Shown one piece after another: positions 45,684 to 57,988 of a stretch of 64,000 nt of DNA. Position 1 is the first letter of the stretch; every line of letters starts with the position of its first letter. The stretch spans positions 25,468,350 to 25,532,349 of the forward strand of contig CM057234.1 in the NCBI GenBank assembly GCA_029891385.1. The letters run 5' to 3'. This stretch comes from Erythroxylum novogranatense (lineage: Eukaryota > Streptophyta > Magnoliopsida > Malpighiales > Erythroxylaceae). The notes beneath the pieces were generated by a model. It was not told where the DNA came from and made no database searches. It worked only from the letters and a program-made list of their open reading frames with translations. A program made the translations under genes and the position numbers.

Positions 45684-46625
45684 GATTATTATTATTATTA
45701 TTATTATTGTTATTATTATTATTACTATTACTATTATAATTATTTTTTAAAACACAATTTTTAAACCTTATTTGTTTAATAACTATTTAATATTATTTAT
45801 GAATTTTATTTATTTTCTAGGATCATATATATTTGTTAGGGACGAAAAGGCGAGAAGAAGAATAAACCAGAAGAACAAAGACAATAACGGTAGAAAGTGG
45901 CTCGAGAAAGAGGGAAAAGGCGACTTCGGGTTAGGGGGAAGGAGATAGTTGATCGAAGGTTTTAACAAAAGCAAGGAGGCGGGAAAGGATTATTGTCGGA
46001 GGTTTATCATAGGAGGGAATTGAAATAAATGTTGAATAATTTACGAAAATAAATATTGAATAATTCAATATTATTAATATAACAATTCAAATTGTTTTGG
46101 AATGGAATATTCACGGTTTTGGATTGGAATTTTTGAAGTTGATAATTTTAAATTGTTGGATTGAAGTTGAAGAATACCGTTGGTAAATAATTATGTTATT
46201 TTGGGTATTGAATTTTGGTAAATAATTAGTTAAGTATAAAATTATGGAATTAGAAATTAATAATAAATTTCAAATAAATTAATAATTCAATAAATATATT
46301 TTAAAATGATTAGTTAATAATTATATATATATATATTAAATAAATATAATTTAAAATGATTAGTTAATAAATAAATAATTAAATAATTAAATAAATTTCA
46401 AATAAACTAATTAGAAATTAATAATTAGTTAAGTATAAAATTATGGAATTAAATAAATATAATTAAATTTAAAATATATTTTTAAAACATATAAATTTCA
46501 AATAAATTTTGATTTAATAATTAAAATATATAAATAAATAAAAACTCGCGAGGGCCATTTTGGTCAGACTCACGAGGGCGAGCGCTCGCCCTCGCGAGTT
46601 TTTAATTTTTTATATATTTTAATAT
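44306..46625. repeat. Duplicated AT-rich block with GC-rich palindromes
   Basis: About 0.8 kb starting TTTGTTAGG...GAGAAGAAGAATAAACC occurs at 44306-45170 and again at 45828-46625 in the same orientation. Each unit ends in a foldback: AT-rich arms (AAAATATATAAATAAATAAA and its inverse) enclose GC-rich sequence such as CGAGGGCGAGCGCTCGCCCT (46574-46593). GC-rich islands of the same family stand at 45032-45160 and 45557-45597. No coding frame. It is probably internal sequence of the CACTA element at 42409. Confidence 0.75.
45308..45740. repeat. (ATT)n microsatellite tract
   Basis: Interrupted ATT/TTA repeats lie between the two duplicated blocks, with the longest pure run at about 45624-45680. 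Confidence 0.92.
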
Positions 46626-46937
46626 AAAAATTAAAATATATTAAAATAGGAGATTTTAGAAACTCTTTATAGTAACATTATTAGATCTTTATATCACATG
46701 CCTAATACATGTCCAACTTACACTAATTAGGAACTTATTTTTCACAAAACTTCAGTTCATTAAACTAGATTATTTACTGGGCTTCTTGATTATTTTTAAC
46801 CTAGATCAATTCGATTTTCTTAATCGTAGTTTATTAAAAATCGTAATTAATTATTGTCCAAATTATGAAAATCACTAACAAGTAAGTCTATGTATAAACC
46901 ATTTTCAATCACTACAAGAAAAATGTCGTTTAGCGAC

Positions 46938-49900
46938 TGTTGAATCCCAAATTGTTCTTGAAAGTTAGAACTATTATATGTGAAATGTTGGAGGTGAAAA
47001 GTTGGAAAATATAGTTGGAACATGTTCATTGAGCATGCTTTGATGTTTTGGTCATAAATTTTTCTCTAGTTATCCAAATGAGGTTATTCTTGATTTGGAT
47101 TAAACTATAGAAATAGGGCTACAATTGTTATAAAGAAATTGAGTTTCAATTTTGTCTTTAAAAATTTCAATTTGTGGATGGAAATAAAGTATTGGAAAAT
47201 GTTTTAGTAAAGGACAATCCGAAATGTGTGGACTATAACTTTTGATATAGAGCACCAAATTAAATAATTTGGTGACGTTATGAAATTAAGACAATGATGA
47301 ACATTTTTCTAGAAGGAAGTGTTAGCAAATTCCCTCAATTGTTCTATGATAATTAGTTAAGAAGTTAGAAGTATAAGATATTATTTGTAAAGACAAAAGA
47401 AGGGCATAATGGGAAAGACAAGGTTAATAAAGGGTAAAATGGGAAAAAGACTTAATAAATAGGCAAAAAATTGAGAGGAGAAGAGGGAATTTCGTGGGGT
47501 ACCCAAGGAAAGAGAGAGAAAGGGAAAAAGGGAGAGATAGCGTGAGGGAGAAGAGAAGAGGAAGAAGGAAAATTCGAAAATCCAAAGGAAAAGGAGGAAA
47601 AATCTTGGAAAGAAGGGAAGAATCAAGGCTTTCAAGGTAAGTTCTTCATCTTTCCTTCTTGCTTTAGTCAAGAAATAGGTTGTATTGTGTTGGATGGAGA
47701 AACCCTAGAGAGAGAGAGGGATTTTGTGGAGGAAGAAGAAAATGGTGAAGTCCATAGGGTTTTTGGGTTTCTAAGCTAGGTGTTGTGATTTCTAACCTAT
47801 ATGAGCCATGGGTAGGTTGGATTTGAGTTTGATTAGGGTTTATTGCATTTGATTAAGATTATAAAAAATTGGGGATTTTCCAATTGAGTTGAAATTCATG
47901 GAATTTTGTTTATGTTTAGGAAATCAAAAGCCTATCCAAGAGCAAGTGGAAGGAGGCAATTGATTTTGGATTTTTCCAAGATTGTCAAAGTGGGTAATTT
48001 ATTTATGGTTATTATGTAATGAGCAAATGCATTTTGTATGCAATATATGCTAAATGAATTGCTTGAATTTCTATGATATGGAAATTGCTTTATGTTGTGT
48101 TCATGTCATGATATGCATTGATCTTTTGATATGATTGAATTGTGAGAATGATTGTCATGCCATTGAATTTAAGTCATGGCATTTTGATTAAATGGAAAGA
48201 AGGAAAGTATGAAAATATGAATTTATGAATAATTGAATTGAAGCATGAAAATTTGGTTGTGTTTGGGTGAGAGAGGAACCGTTTCATAAGTCACGTGCAC
48301 GTCGACGTAAAAGCTTTCTCCCGGCTGCCCGCATATGGCCCACGAGATCCGAAAATGGACTCGTTTCGTTCACGGTATAAACCTCGGTTTATCCGTTTTG
48401 TTTCACGAAATCCTCGAGCCATTTGATTGTGCATTTGCATCTTAATGTGCTAAGCTATGCCTTGGATTGAATTGCATTTCAAATATGTATTATGTGATGA
48501 TGTTATGAATTATGGAGTTGGAATTGAATTGTGAATTGCAAATGTTAAGTTTTCATGTTGATGAATATGCCTACATGAATGTATGTATATATATGGCAAT
48601 ATGATTGACTGTGTGGTTTAATGCCAATAGCTATAAATATTTTAGCCACTGAGCTGTGTAGCTCAACCCAATAATTTTCCCTCCTCAGGTGCAAAAAAAG
48701 AAGAATTAGTGATCCTTGCAAGACAATTGGACAACTTCGAGATAGATAGCTATACTAAGCTAGTTTGAATTCTTTGTATAGCTTAATAAGTATGTTGAAC
48801 ATTGAGCATTCATTTGTATTATTCTCAATTTGTAATGTGTATTTTGATTTGTAAATAAAGTCTGTTCAATGATTTACTTTTCATAGAAATGAGAACAAGA
48901 AATCAAGGATTCCCTTTTGTATATGTATATGTCTTTTTAAGGTTGGAATTTATGATAATGAAAATGACTTGTGTGTATGCATATGATTCTTTTTTGAGAT
49001 TGTAAATTGTTGTTCGTTTTAGAATAGGTGTTAGCGATTGGAAAGGTTTCATGGGATGAATTATTTGAGTTGGAATTAAGCACACTTAAAAAGGAAATCC
49101 TTTGAGTTGATGAACTTTGAATAGGAGTGCTATGTATGTGTGAGATATTATGGAAAAGCAACAGAGGAGCTTGGTGATTGATAAGATGTTATTGAATTTA
49201 AGAAATCATATGAATTGAGGTTGAGTGATGTATGAGTGCCAATTGGAGGATGAATGGTTGGGAATGATGTTGTGATAGAAGAAGTTAGTTAGGATGAATG
49301 TGCTAAGTTTTCGTAAGGGAGATTGTATGTTCTGATTTCCAATGAAAAACTGTATTGATCTAGGTAGAATTAGACAAAGTGGCCTTCTTAAAGGTTGTAG
49401 TTCGTCTTTATAGCTTTCCAACGCTATAGAGTATGCAATTTTTCGATATCGGAGTTGAGAGTTATGCTTATTACAAGTTAGGATGTCGTATAGGACGAAA
49501 TTCCCGAATCATTTGAGTTTATGAAGTGATATCGGGCTCGAAAGAGTGGATTTTGGCAAGATTATGAGTATATGGGAAGTTAGGATGGATTTAGGACCCT
49601 TGGGAGGGGTCTTGGAGGGTAAAAAAAAATTTTACCCGAAGGTTACACGGCCTGCCCGTGTGAATTTACACGGGTCGTGTATTTTCCAGCGCAGGGACAC
49701 CATTTCACCCGAAGGTTACACGGGTTGACTGTGTGATTTTACACGGTCCGTGTATTTTGGACCTCTTAACGATAGATTTTAAAATTTTGGTATTCATGAA
49801 AGTTTTATCCCTAGATGTCTACTTTCTAATGGTCTAAGAACAAAGTTAATCCGACATCTATAGTGAGAGTTATGACGTTTGCGCCAAAGTATGTTCAGTA

Positions 49901-50393
49901 GGAATTAGGATATGAATATATCGGATTCCTTTGGCTATAACTCCTTCGTTCGACCTCCGATTGAGGTTATTCTTGAGGAGATAGGTTCCTAACATGTTTC
50001 TATACCTCTCCATAAAAATTTGTAGCCATTGGATTTAAATTCAGAAAGTTTGACGAAAAGGAAGCGATGGGTAGGTTTGGAGAGCATGATTGGGCCAAGA
50101 ACCTACTTCGATTTCTTAAGCGTAACTAGAGCCATAGAGCTCCGATTGAGGTGGTTTTTGCTTCTAAATGAACTAGAGACTAAAGGCTACCATTTGGAAG
50201 AATTCAATTGTGATTATTGTTGTGATTTCGTTGTGTGGGCTCGCCTTTGCGGCTTGAGATGTCATGCAAGTTAGGACTGTTCGAAGAGGGTTAAAGAGAT
50301 TTCATTGAAATAACCCTATAGGGTGCTATGTGCACGTCTCATGTTTGATTTTGGGTGTGATCGATCGTTGGGCTTCAGAAACGGGGCCCAACA
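46938..50393 (+). mobile_element. Solo LTR-like insertion, 3.46 kb
   Basis: It starts TGTTGAATCCC and ends GGGGCCCAACA. The flanks GCGAC (46933-46937) and GCAAC (50394-50398) are a 4-of-5 target duplication. CACTA subterminal sequence lies on both sides. There is no coding frame over 80 codons. It shows LTR features: a TAATAAATAG TATA-like motif near 47450, then AG-rich sequence, an AAGGTAAGTTC motif (47635), and CTGTGTAGCTCAACCC...CCTCAGG near 48650-48690, similar in layout to the 2.48-kb insertion at 36084. I infer a large Ty3/gypsy chromovirus LTR left after LTR-LTR recombination. Confidence 0.72.
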
Positions 50394-50398
50394 GCAAC

Positions 50399-50790
50399 GA
50401 AATCAACCAACGGACAATGGTATTGCTAAAATGACTCTAGGTAAATTTACCGACATCATTTTATGTAACCATCGGTGAATATATTGATGGTTGGCTGTAA
50501 CTGTCGATAAATTTAACTTACAGACTTTTCCTTTTCGTTGGAATATTTGTCAACGGTCTTGGTTATTCCGTCGGTAAAATTTTCGACGGTTATGATCTAC
50601 CATCAATGAGTATATCGACGGTTCAGTAAATCCTGACGGTAAAGTTGGCGACAATTGTCAATATTACCAACGATTACTCATTTTTTTGTTGGTAAAACTC
50701 TTACATTTTACCGACGGAACACCACAAACCGTTGGTAATTAAAAAGGATTTTACCGACGTAATTGTATTTTCCGAAGGTTAATAATTTAA
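50399..50790. repeat. CACTA subterminal repeat array
   Basis: There are about a dozen forms of ACCGACGG/CCGTCGGT and ACCGTTGGTA on both strands, for example at 50446, 50570, 50712 and 50750. This is the transposase-binding region expected within a few hundred bases of the 46910 terminus, now pushed away by the inserted LTR. Confidence 0.8.
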
Positions 50791-51020
50791 AATTTTTTAA
50801 AAATCCCATCATTAAATTTTATTTCATGATCTTATGATTAATGCATAATTTCAACAGTTATGAATTATCATGCATAATATTTTGATTTATTTATATATTT
50901 AGTTCGTTTAAACAGAAAGTTTATTGATGATATAAAGTTAAAATTATCTTAATTGATAATAAAAACATTATAGTGTACATAATAAGTCTTTGTAATTCAA
51001 AACAAATGACTACAACAATC

Positions 51021-52610
51021 CTATTGTCCTGGTGATCGCAGATGCTCTGAGATGCTACCCCTCCCCTTCAACTCATTCACCTCATGTCTCAACTGAACTA
51101 TGTACTCCATCAATGTCTACACTGATATGGAGGATTACGAATAACACGTGTTCGCAAATAAACTTAACCTGAAGATCCTTCCACAACGGTCCCTATCACC
51201 CACTACATCAAGATATGTCTGACTCTCATCAACAACTTGTTCGTGCTAAGACTATCGTTGAATGCTTTATTTTATTTGGTCCTATTAGGAGACAATGTTT
51301 ATATTAGTAAGTGATAGTTATTAAGAATTAATATTAAAGAATAAGTTGCACATACATTAAGTTCTCTACACCGGGTGTTGATAGATGTCACACTGTCATG
51401 TTTCTTAGTGTGAGTGTGCAAAAAGAGCTAACGACGTGTAGACTTCATGCCCATAGACTTTTCTTGCATAAGAATAAAATGTTATAAGTGAACTAGATTT
51501 TATAAAAAATCCGTCAAAGTTTCCTCTATTTTTATGATATTTACCCCATGTTAAATAAAGAAAATAACTCAACACAATCATATATGACACCAGACATTTA
51601 GACCATTATCATTATCCATAATACACATATTTTCATTTCAAAATTCACACATTAATTTAAATTGAAATATACCAAAGTAAAACAATTAGAATATGTGTAA
51701 AATTTAGACACTTACAAGTCTCTCTACATGTTCATGGTGGGTAATATATCCTTCCGTATATACGGGAAGACTCCCTCTCTCCGGTCCTTCACGTTTGTTA
51801 GTCGAGTTACACTCTGAAATGGACATTGCCTTAGGTGATGTCCAATATTACTATCAACGTCTTCATATTTGCTTAGAAATATAAGGTGGTTGTACACCAA
51901 CTTTATGTAACGCACCAATAAAGTCACGATAACGTGTACATGCTCGCCTCTCCCATACTTTATATATGACCGCGTCAAATTCAGAATCTCAAAAAAATTC
52001 TTTTTGAAATAAAAAGAAAAATTTTTGATAAATACTTATAGTGTAATAATATTGATCTAATTAATGTATATAAATCAATTAAACAAAAAATAATTTTTTA
52101 TTGTACCTCAAACTCCTTAAAGTAAAATGTCTTTGTGTCCTGAGAGATATACTTCCATACATAACCCTCAAGATTAATCTTCTTCTTAAATTTAGAAGTC
52201 ATGTTTCTAGAGCACGGTCCAAATAGAATCAACCTAATATAAAAACAAATAATTTTATACTGTTTGCAAAAATTTAAGCTTATAACTTAATTATAAACAT
52301 ATAGTGTTTCATGTAATTTCACTTACAAATTATTGACAATTGTTATGTAAGTTTTTCCATTAGGTCTCTCAGCTTTTGGCTGACGACCGTCTTCTTTATC
52401 CGTTATAAGGGTAGTAAATGATGTAGGAGTGGTGGATGGTGTAGCATCAGGAACATCAGGTGATGCGCCATATGCAACTGTAGTAACTGGAGGGAGAGGA
52501 GGTGATTCAGTTATAGCCGCAGAGCGTGATGGTTCACCTTGACAGTAAGTACCTCCGAATCGTTGTCTAAACCTAGGTCGCATTATATCACGTTATCTCT
52601 TTGGTGGCAT
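51021..52610 (-). pseudogene. CACTA second gene (PTTA-like), introns and stops
   Basis: The minus strand starts at ATG 52610 (MPPKR, then a TAA) and continues MRPRFRQRFGG from 52583, with a proline/threonine-rich N-terminus ending GKTYITIVNN (about 52330). A second piece, SKFKKKINLEGYVWKY, is at about 52200-52150. A third, LTRSYIKYGRGEHVHVIV with DVDSNIGHHLRQCPF, is at 51980-51820. The last, LMEYIVQLRHEVNELKGR, ends at the stop 51021-51023 after RSPGQ. The order and the coiled-coil end fit the PTTA/Transposase_24-type product that accompanies TNP2 in plant CACTA elements. Exon boundaries are approximate. Confidence 0.75.
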
Positions 52611-53299
52611 GTTTCTACCTGAAATTTATTTTTTATTGACTTTTCTAGAAATATAAGAATTTGAATTCAATATTTTACACAATATATTGAAAAGGAAATA
52701 AGATGATTTGTTTTATATAATATTCAAAAATAAACTTTGAATTAGAAGTTTAATAATTCTTACAGCTATAAAACAAGATGCAACTTAACCCCTAATTACG
52801 CAATAATACGCAACTTGACCCCTAATTAGTAGAGAGTTTGTTTGACAAATTCTTACAGATGCAACAATAAATCAACTTTAAAGCTGAATCTAGTTTATTG
52901 CATCGATAAATGACAATGATGTAATTATTTTCTAAGATTCCAATTGACATGAGAGTTAGTAAAGGTAAATGAGTTCCTGATATCTAGATTCTCGAGAAGG
53001 TCCTTACATATTCAAAGGCACCAATTAAAACAGTGACAGTTCTTCCCTCAGGTGTAGAGTTTTTAACACCTTCTTTCAACAACATTTCTAGATTTAGTAT
53101 GGAACACAAACTCTTCGAGTGAGTTATCAGTACGAAACGATTTACCTAAAACATAATCAGTATAGGACTTAGATGTTGTCAGATTAGTAATAAATTAAAC
53201 GAACCAAAATTAGAGTGACATGCATATACGAATGTCCAGACGAGGTATGTGAAATTGACAAAATTTCCAAATCAACTGATTTCCCTAATCCTTTACGGC

Positions 53300-54527
53300 C
53301 TGTTGTGACATTGCTCCCGCCTCCATTGGCACATATGACGTCTTTATTGCTCCCTAATCTTCTTCAGTTGTTGATTTCAAGAGATTGTATTGGCTATACA
53401 CTTATGTGCCAATATTTGGAGTCAGATCAAACTAGTCACACTTAAATATCACACTTCGCTTTATTGGCAATGCAGGGTACTCAATTTCAAGTATCTCAAT
53501 AATTTTACCATAGTAATTCATCAAATCTCCTTGTATGCAAACTCCACTATTTATTGTTGCTATGCTATGACCATGATATTCTGTATGATATTTGTATCCA
53601 TTAACGAAATACATCGAATACGATTTAACAGTTCGTAAAGGTCTCTTAATTTACAAGATCACGTATGAACTTGTTCTCTATTAGACTTTCTAAGGCTTAC
53701 ATAAAAGAAATTATCATATCAAAGATTATAATGTCATTTGAACACTTAAATCTTATAATTCAATCATTAGAATATTTGTAAGTAAAAACTTTCATATTTC
53801 TCGAACCATCGAGGAAAGTATCTTCTAACTTATTTATTGATATCATCCTGTGATTTGTCTGACATTAGCTCGCGTAACAATTCCTCGTATAATCTAAAAA
53901 CCTTATGATGTATTTCAATTATGAACAACACTAAATTTCAAAACCCAAATAATCATTTTCAACTTATTGCACGAAAGGTTGAATCTCTTGACAGTTTAAT
54001 AAAATGTAACCATAGGTAGCCTTAATTTCTTCCTTTGTTAACATTCTTCCTATTGAAGGTCCATTTATTCGTCCAAGATATATAAAAATAGATAAGTTAC
54101 CATCAGCATCACCCGTTCCACTCCCATCGTTATTACGAGGAACTTTTCTTTTTCTTGTGAGGACATGCAACTCAAAATAATGTGAACAAAATGTGCTAGC
54201 TTCCTCCACTAAATAAACATTACATATCGAACCTTCAACTCTAGCCTTATTTTTGATATTTTTCTTCAAGTGATGTAAATACCTATATTAGCAGATAAGT
54301 TTATTACAATCTAGTTGTTAAAAATATGTTATTACTTCAATAACAATCATTTTTATTGAATTGCCTCTCAAACGGATACAACCATCGATATTGAACTAGA
54401 CTGGCTAGTTTTGTCTTGTGTGCTAAATGCACAAGTAGATGCTCCATATAGTCAAAGAAGATTAGAGGAAAAATCCTTTCTAACTTGCACAAGATTACTG
54501 AAATTTTCCTTTCTAGTTTTTCCATTT
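53300..54527 (-). pseudogene. CACTA TNP2-type transposase, C-terminal part
   Basis: It reads right to left. CKLERIFPLIFFDYMEHL and VQYRWLYPFER (54480-54350) belong to the DUF4218 domain. EGSICNVYLVEEASTFCSHY follows (about 54230-54180), then DUF4216 with YFVNGYKYHTEYHGHS and LEIEYPALPIKR (53610-53450). Several stops and frame changes (for example near 54330 and 53960) make it a pseudogene. The sequence continues upstream at 63826-64000 once the copia insertion is removed. Confidence 0.85.
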
Positions 54528-55590
54528 TGTAAACGATCTAGAAGGGGGGTTGAATAGATCTTTAAAGTTTCGTAAAATTCTACAATAAAATCAGAAGTTA
54601 ATTCACACAAAACAATTTAAACAAATTTAAATGCAAAGAGTAAGGAAGAAGAGCAAACACTGTTTTTATAGAGGTTCGGTGCTAAGACCTACGTCCTCTA
54701 CCTAAGCTCCCACTTAGGATTTGGCAAACCACTTTACTACACACTTTTTAGTTGAGTGTGAACTCTTACAACACCACTTGATTTCCGGCTCAAGCTACCT
54801 TTACAATCAATTTGTTTTCCGGCACAAATCCTACCTCACAAGTGACTTTTCACTAATCACTCAACTCGCAAGAGAAATGAGATAAAGATCAAAGAACAAT
54901 GCTCAATACAAATTTAAATCAAGCTAAGAGCAATAAGGAGCAAATTTGGAACAATAGTGGAATTTTTTGGCTTATTGGACTTCCGTTCACTTTATCCCTT
55001 GATCATCCACTCCTTATACTGAGTTTTGAGAAGAATATAGACGTTGGTAAACCTTTCTAGCCGTTGCATGATTTCTTATGGACGTTGCTTAACTTCCTCC
55101 TTTCCATTTGTGAATGATTCGGATAAATCTTGTTCAGCTCTATCTGATAATCGACTAGTCGTGCTATTATAGTCGACTAGTGTTAACATATTTCACTGCA
55201 GGCTTTAACTTTGCTCCTCGATAAGTCGATTAGTGACATGATAGTCGACTAGTGTTCCTATTCAATTTATTTGTAGTCGACTTGTGACATATTAGTCGAC
55301 TGATTTCAACTCCCATCTGATGATCTTTAATTTATTAGTCGACTTATTACATGATAATCGACTTGTGCTGACTCCAACGGATATATTGCATCAAAATTTT
55401 CCATAATCTTCATGTTTAATGTCTCTGGCATGTTGAAGATTATTTCCTTATTGATTTCACCATGATTTATCAACTATCTTCATTTATTTCAATCCACAAC
55501 ACCTGAAATATTTTCTTAACCAATTCTATACATTTTATTATTATCAAAACATAAGTGGGATTTAATTTGTCAACTACCATTGGTCCAACA
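54528..55590 (-). repeat. 3' LTR of the Sirevirus-like element
   Basis: 1063 bases. In element orientation it starts TGTTGGACCAATGG and ends CGTTTACA. It differs from the 5' LTR at a few positions per hundred. About 220-450 bases from its 5' end it carries a cluster of AGTCGACT-type palindromes (55146-55373). Confidence 0.93.
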
Positions 55591-56079
55591 ATCTCACCCT
55601 TTTTGATAATGACAAAACACTTAAAAATTGTTTAAGAAATGAGAACAAGGAAACATTGATCAAGGTTTTTATGCCTTGTCATTTTGGTTAGAAGTCTCCC
55701 CCTTAATCATATAAAATATAATAACCTTGTAAAATTAAATTTGTAAGACTAAATTGAAATCAAGATAATCTTAAATCAAAGACATTTTAACAAACTCCCC
55801 CTTAATCAAGTAACTAAAGAATCTCCAATTTCCAATTTTACTCGCCCTTTTTGTCATAATCAAAACAACTAATACAAATTAATATGATGAAACACAAATG
55901 ATCATTAGTATGAAGAACAACACAAATATAAAGATAAGAAATTATCGCAATCACATTAAACATAGAAACAAGCCATCAAATACTAAAAGTCTTAAGCAGT
56001 ACTCAAAGACAAATAGAGAAAACGTCAAATGCTAGAAAGAGCATAATAAAGTATCAGTCTAGACGAAATGCAATAACCA

Positions 56080-57374
56080 TCAACGTGAAGAATCATCATG
56101 TCTATAGCCTAACTTATCAAAGATTTTCTTGATGCTTTTCTCCAGGCGAGTAAGCATACTCCTCTGCTCATTGACACTCTTCTCCAATTGTATAAGCATA
56201 GCCTGTTGATCATCAGTACGATCATTCAATTCTTCCAGTTGCTCTCGAATCTCCCGAAGGTCATCTTGAGATGCTTCACCCCTTCGCACACTACTAGGTC
56301 AGGAGCTGCTAGGGCGGTCACCTACCCTCTTAGATCGTTGCCTCCTAGGTGCTTGTTCACCCTCCAAGGTCAAACCCAGTTTCTCTACATGGTATAAATA
56401 AACCCATTCTTTCTCAATTGTTTTGACCAATTTCATATTGCGAAGGGAGTAAATCTCCAACTCTAAGGATAGGGATAATGGTCATAGGCGTTTAAGTTGC
56501 ATTTTTGCAGCTTGGCCATGTAAGTTATCACGGCTCCATATGGCATACCTTTATGTTTGCCCATTTTTCCTTTCAGCTCACCCCTTAGTAAATTTGTCTT
56601 TTTCCTCATCATTTGTATTATCAAGCTTGGAAAATTGATTTTTCTCCCTTCTTCCAAGTGCCACAGTATCTCCTTGTCCAAAGATGTTATATGATTATTG
56701 CTCGCCTTCTTTGGATACACCACACGATTGATAGCATAGTGCAGTAGTCTATTATTTAAGGGCAAGTTCATTGCTTCAAAAGGTGGCGAATGGTCGGAAC
56801 ATAATCGAGCAAGTAAATCATCACCCTTTGCTTCAGTGTAACCAAAATTTTCTTCAGCCTCTTCATCCGTGTCACCATTTTCGTGTCTTAAAATATCCAA
56901 ATCTAACAAGGAAGCACTAGGCCTAACTCCACCAATAGGCAATTGAAACCCTCTTGACAAATATTCTTCACAAATAAACATTTCTTTGCCTTGAATAGTA
57001 GATTTCAAGTGTGTACCAGTATCCACATTACTCCGAATTACCACAAGATTTACATAAAATTTCCTCACCATGTCCTCATAAATATTATCAATATACCCCA
57101 AGAAATAACGCAGTCCATAACTTGTGATTTCAGAAAATAAATCCGTGTATTCACTATGCTCTAACTCAACCCAGTCAAATCTCATAGATGGTATTAGTAA
57201 CTCTATTTTAAGCACCGTGTAATAAAGGTTTTGCGCTTCATAGGAGATGAGCCTTGCTTCAAATTCCTCATTTTCTCGATCACTACCTCCTCTTGAAGAA
57301 GACCCACACACTCTTGGACCTTGTGGAGGAGTGGCTGTCTTCTTTCCTTTTCCAATAGATTTCCTTGGAGCCAT
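56080..57374 (-). pseudogene. Post-pol extra ORF, plant transposon-protein-like, broken
   Basis: The minus strand starts at ATG 57374 (MAPRKSIGKGKK), so it has a basic start. A 303-codon frame runs to 56463 and contains FYVNLVVIRSNVDTGTH and a GKEMFICEEYL segment, reminiscent of the 'putative plant transposon protein' domain found next to retroelements. After a frame change near 56463 the coding pattern continues (EKEWVYLYHVEKLGLTLEG), meets a TGA near 56302, and ends in a heptad-like coiled coil (REQLEELNDRTDDQQAMLI) to 56080. It lies where Sireviruses carry their env-like gene, but I see no signal peptide or membrane segment, so I do not call it an envelope gene. A GTCGAC array lies just upstream. 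Confidence 0.6.
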
Positions 57375-57550
57375 TGAGAGAAATTGATGGATTTAAGGAA
57401 GATAGAAGTAAATTTCAAATGTTAGGGTTTAGGAGAAACAAAAGGGGTTTTTAGGAGAAGGAGAAGGATTTGAAGAATTAGTCAATGGGTTTGGTGTTTG
57501 GGAGAATCGATGGACAGTGGGTATGGTGGATTTTAGAAAAACAGGAGAGA

Positions 57551-57853
57551 GTAGTCGACTATGAGTGAAGATTTTTAGAAGAAGAAGACAAGAGCTATTT
57601 TAGAGATGTGGGGGAAAAGGAGGTTTTTAAAGGGGTTCCAGAAGTCTTATAGTCGACTGGTATGAGAGTAGTCGACTAATAAAATTAAAAGGATAAGTGG
57701 GGGTTATTAAAGGGAAAACTAGTCGACTAGTCGTGTGTTGTTAATCGATTGGTTTTGAAAAATGGGTGTATTAGTCGACTAGTTGTATACTGTTAGTCGA
57801 CTAACTTGAATAATTCCTCTACCTCAGTCGACTTACACTCCAAATAGTCGACT
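57551..57853. repeat. Array of AGTCGACT palindromes upstream of the extra ORF
   Basis: Eight GTCGAC cores, most within TAGTCGACTA/AGTCGACTAG, occur in 300 bases, with cores at about 57554, 57652, 57671, 57722, 57774, 57796, 57827 and 57847. Degenerate forms (TAATCGATTGG) lie between. Spacing is irregular. The same motif is clustered in both LTRs of this element. Confidence 0.9.
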
Positions 57854-57988
57854 AGAATGTTGTACAACTCCAAATCAATCACACTTTAGCCTAAGTGTAG
57901 AACATGATGATGTATTATTCAGATGGAATTGCACATTTGCCTCATGTTTTGACCATTTCAATGTACTAATGTATGCAACAAATTAAAA

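Noticed and set aside
42409..46912. Reading 42409 and 46910 as the two ends of one CACTA element
   Set aside because: Both termini are in the same orientation (CACTACAAG on the plus strand), and their subterminal repeats differ (GACGTTTT against ACCGACGG).
50029..50274. 81-codon frame near the right end of the solo LTR
   Set aside because: It is inside the LTR-like segment, with no similarity seen, and overlaps the LTR 3' part. It is treated as chance.
57551..57853. Interpretation as a CRISPR or satellite array
   Set aside because: The core is 6-8 bases with irregular spacing of 15-100 bases, and it is part of a retrotransposon.
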